From Candidatus Methanophagales archaeon (GTDB lineage Archaea; Halobacteriota; Syntropharchaeia; Alkanophagales; Methanospirareceae), in the NCBI GenBank assembly GCA_030668065.1, contig DAOUUS010000105.1:1-5892 (forward strand): a stretch of DNA of 5,892 nt. The letters are read 5' to 3'. Shown here in pieces: positions 4,919 to 5,892 of the stretch; position 1 is the stretch's first letter; the number at the start of each line of letters is the position of its first letter. The notes beneath the pieces are model-generated. The model was given only the letters and a program-made list of their open reading frames with translations, did not search any database and was not told the DNA's origin. A program made the position numbers and the translations under genes.

Positions 4919-5892
4919 TTCCAGCTAACTATTTTTCTCGCCGTTACCGAAGGAGAGAACATTCCTGTTCACCTCCGGATTGCTAAAGGGAACGTTAAGG
5001 CATACAAGGTTTTTCATGAGATACTCTCGGATCTGAAATCGGTGAAACGGACTTTTACAACAATCGTGGATAATGGCTTTATTACTGCGGAAAGCCTGTT
5101 AGATTTGAGAAAGCTCAAAATCCGTATCGTTACGAGACTTCAACACAATTCCAAAGTGTCTAAGGCGGTTATAAGAATAGTCAATGGTAATTTTGAAGAA
5201 GTAACGCTATATACTGGATCCAAGAGGGAGATAAGTCGCGCAGTATCGTGGAGTGAGATCAAGGAGCGGTTAGAGCCAGAATTTGACGAGATTTATGCTG
5301 GCTTTTGCTTCATCGCATACAAAAGCTACGCTACGACAGAAGAAGGCCACTCGGCTATGAGGAAGAAAGTAGAGAAGGCGGAAAAGAAGTTACAGAAGCT
5401 GAAACAGGAATGTGAAGCAAAGAAGAAGAGATACAACTCAACAATGAAGGCAGTTTTTGCTATTGTCGGGGGCATAGAGCGGTTTGTGGAGTATAACGTG
5501 GAGATGACCGAAAGGGGAGCTAAGCTCGAATACAAAATCCTCTGGGAAAAGTTTAATCGTGAAGAAGAGATGTATGAATACGTTGTTTTAGCAACAAATG
5601 TACCAGATAACTCTAATGTGGACATGAGGGATGCATATACAAAGCACTACGATATAGAAAGCGTTTACAGGACACTAAAGTCCGATATTGAAATAGAGCC
5701 CCTCCGCCATTGGAAGAAACACAGGATTGAAAGCGAGATTTTTCTCTGCGTGCTTGCACTGATGCTCAGGAGCACATTGGCAATCCTTTTAAAGGAGAAT
5801 GCGATTCCTCTCTCGGTTAATAAACTGCTGAAAAAGCTTGAATATGTGAAACTCGTTGAACTAAACGGAAAAGTGATGAAAGAGAGCATAGA
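4919..5892 (+). pseudogene. IS1634-like (IS4 superfamily) DDE transposase, 5' truncated, runs off the window
   Basis: An open frame (frame of base 4919) covers more than 320 codons without a stop to the window end. It opens FQLTIFLAVTEGENIPVHL, matching the family's 'L.LAV..EG.P......GN..D' region, so about 200 N-terminal residues including the first catalytic Asp are absent. The second Asp is in TIVDNGFITAESL (Asp codon 5069). The Glu is in YDIESVYRTLKSD (Glu codon 5657), with E-x6-K to the Lys at 5678. The following HWKKHRIESEIFLCVLALML is the usual helix after the Glu. A Lys/Glu-rich, probably coiled-coil, segment (5354-5445) lies between Asp and Glu, as in this family. An ATG at 4880 is in frame, but it falls inside an IS-end repeat and gives unrelated residues (MYLSLFTYLC). 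The gene looks cut by the neighbouring element and is presumably inactive, although the remaining frame is undamaged, which suggests a recent event. Confidence 0.75.

Noticed and set aside
5326..5889. Minus-strand open frames opposite the IS1634-like transposase
   Set aside because: They are Ser/Phe-rich reverse reads of the Lys/Glu-rich transposase and have no independent support.

Overview
The window looks like a stretch of an anaerobic archaeal chromosome, from a methanogen or a methane/alkane-oxidising relative such as ANME-1 or Syntrophoarchaeum. The evidence is a large HdrA-type flavin/iron-sulfur protein, AT-rich spacers with poly-T ends, and fragments of archaeal-style insertion sequences. 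No rRNA, tRNA or lineage-diagnostic gene is present, so this placement is an inference.

Layout. (1) 1-1890 (+): the 3' part of an HdrA-like gene that enters from outside the window. It carries the last piece of one HdrA flavin module, then a second HdrA module, then a ferredoxin tail with two [4Fe-4S] clusters. (2) 1891-2269: an AT-rich spacer with a poly-T terminator, a perfect 10-bp tandem repeat, a minus-strand remnant of a GxxExxY-family gene that has lost its start and middle, and a probable hisF promoter. (3) 2270-4105 (+): two intact biosynthetic genes, hisF (histidine) and ddh (meso-diaminopimelate dehydrogenase, lysine/DAP), 51 nt apart. A 14-bp palindrome lies in the gap. (4) 4106-4918: a gene graveyard. 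It holds a scrap of carB (about 20 codons), a BrnT-like toxin gene broken by a stop codon, the C-terminal tail of a DDE integrase-type transposase, and three direct repeats that look like an IS end. (5) 4919-5892 (+): a second transposase, IS1634-like of the IS4 superfamily. Its N-terminal part, including the first catalytic Asp, is missing, and it runs off the window end.

How it fits together: the three housekeeping genes serve different pathways (electron transfer, histidine, DAP/lysine). Only hisF and ddh are close enough for possible cotranscription. Both flanks of this pair carry debris of mobile or accessory genes. No complete novel system is evident. The most notable items are the tandem HdrA architecture, a bacterial-type ddh in an apparently archaeal setting, the internally deleted GxxExxY remnant, and a 160-codon open frame at 4353-4835 that is a chance splice of two unrelated pseudogenes.
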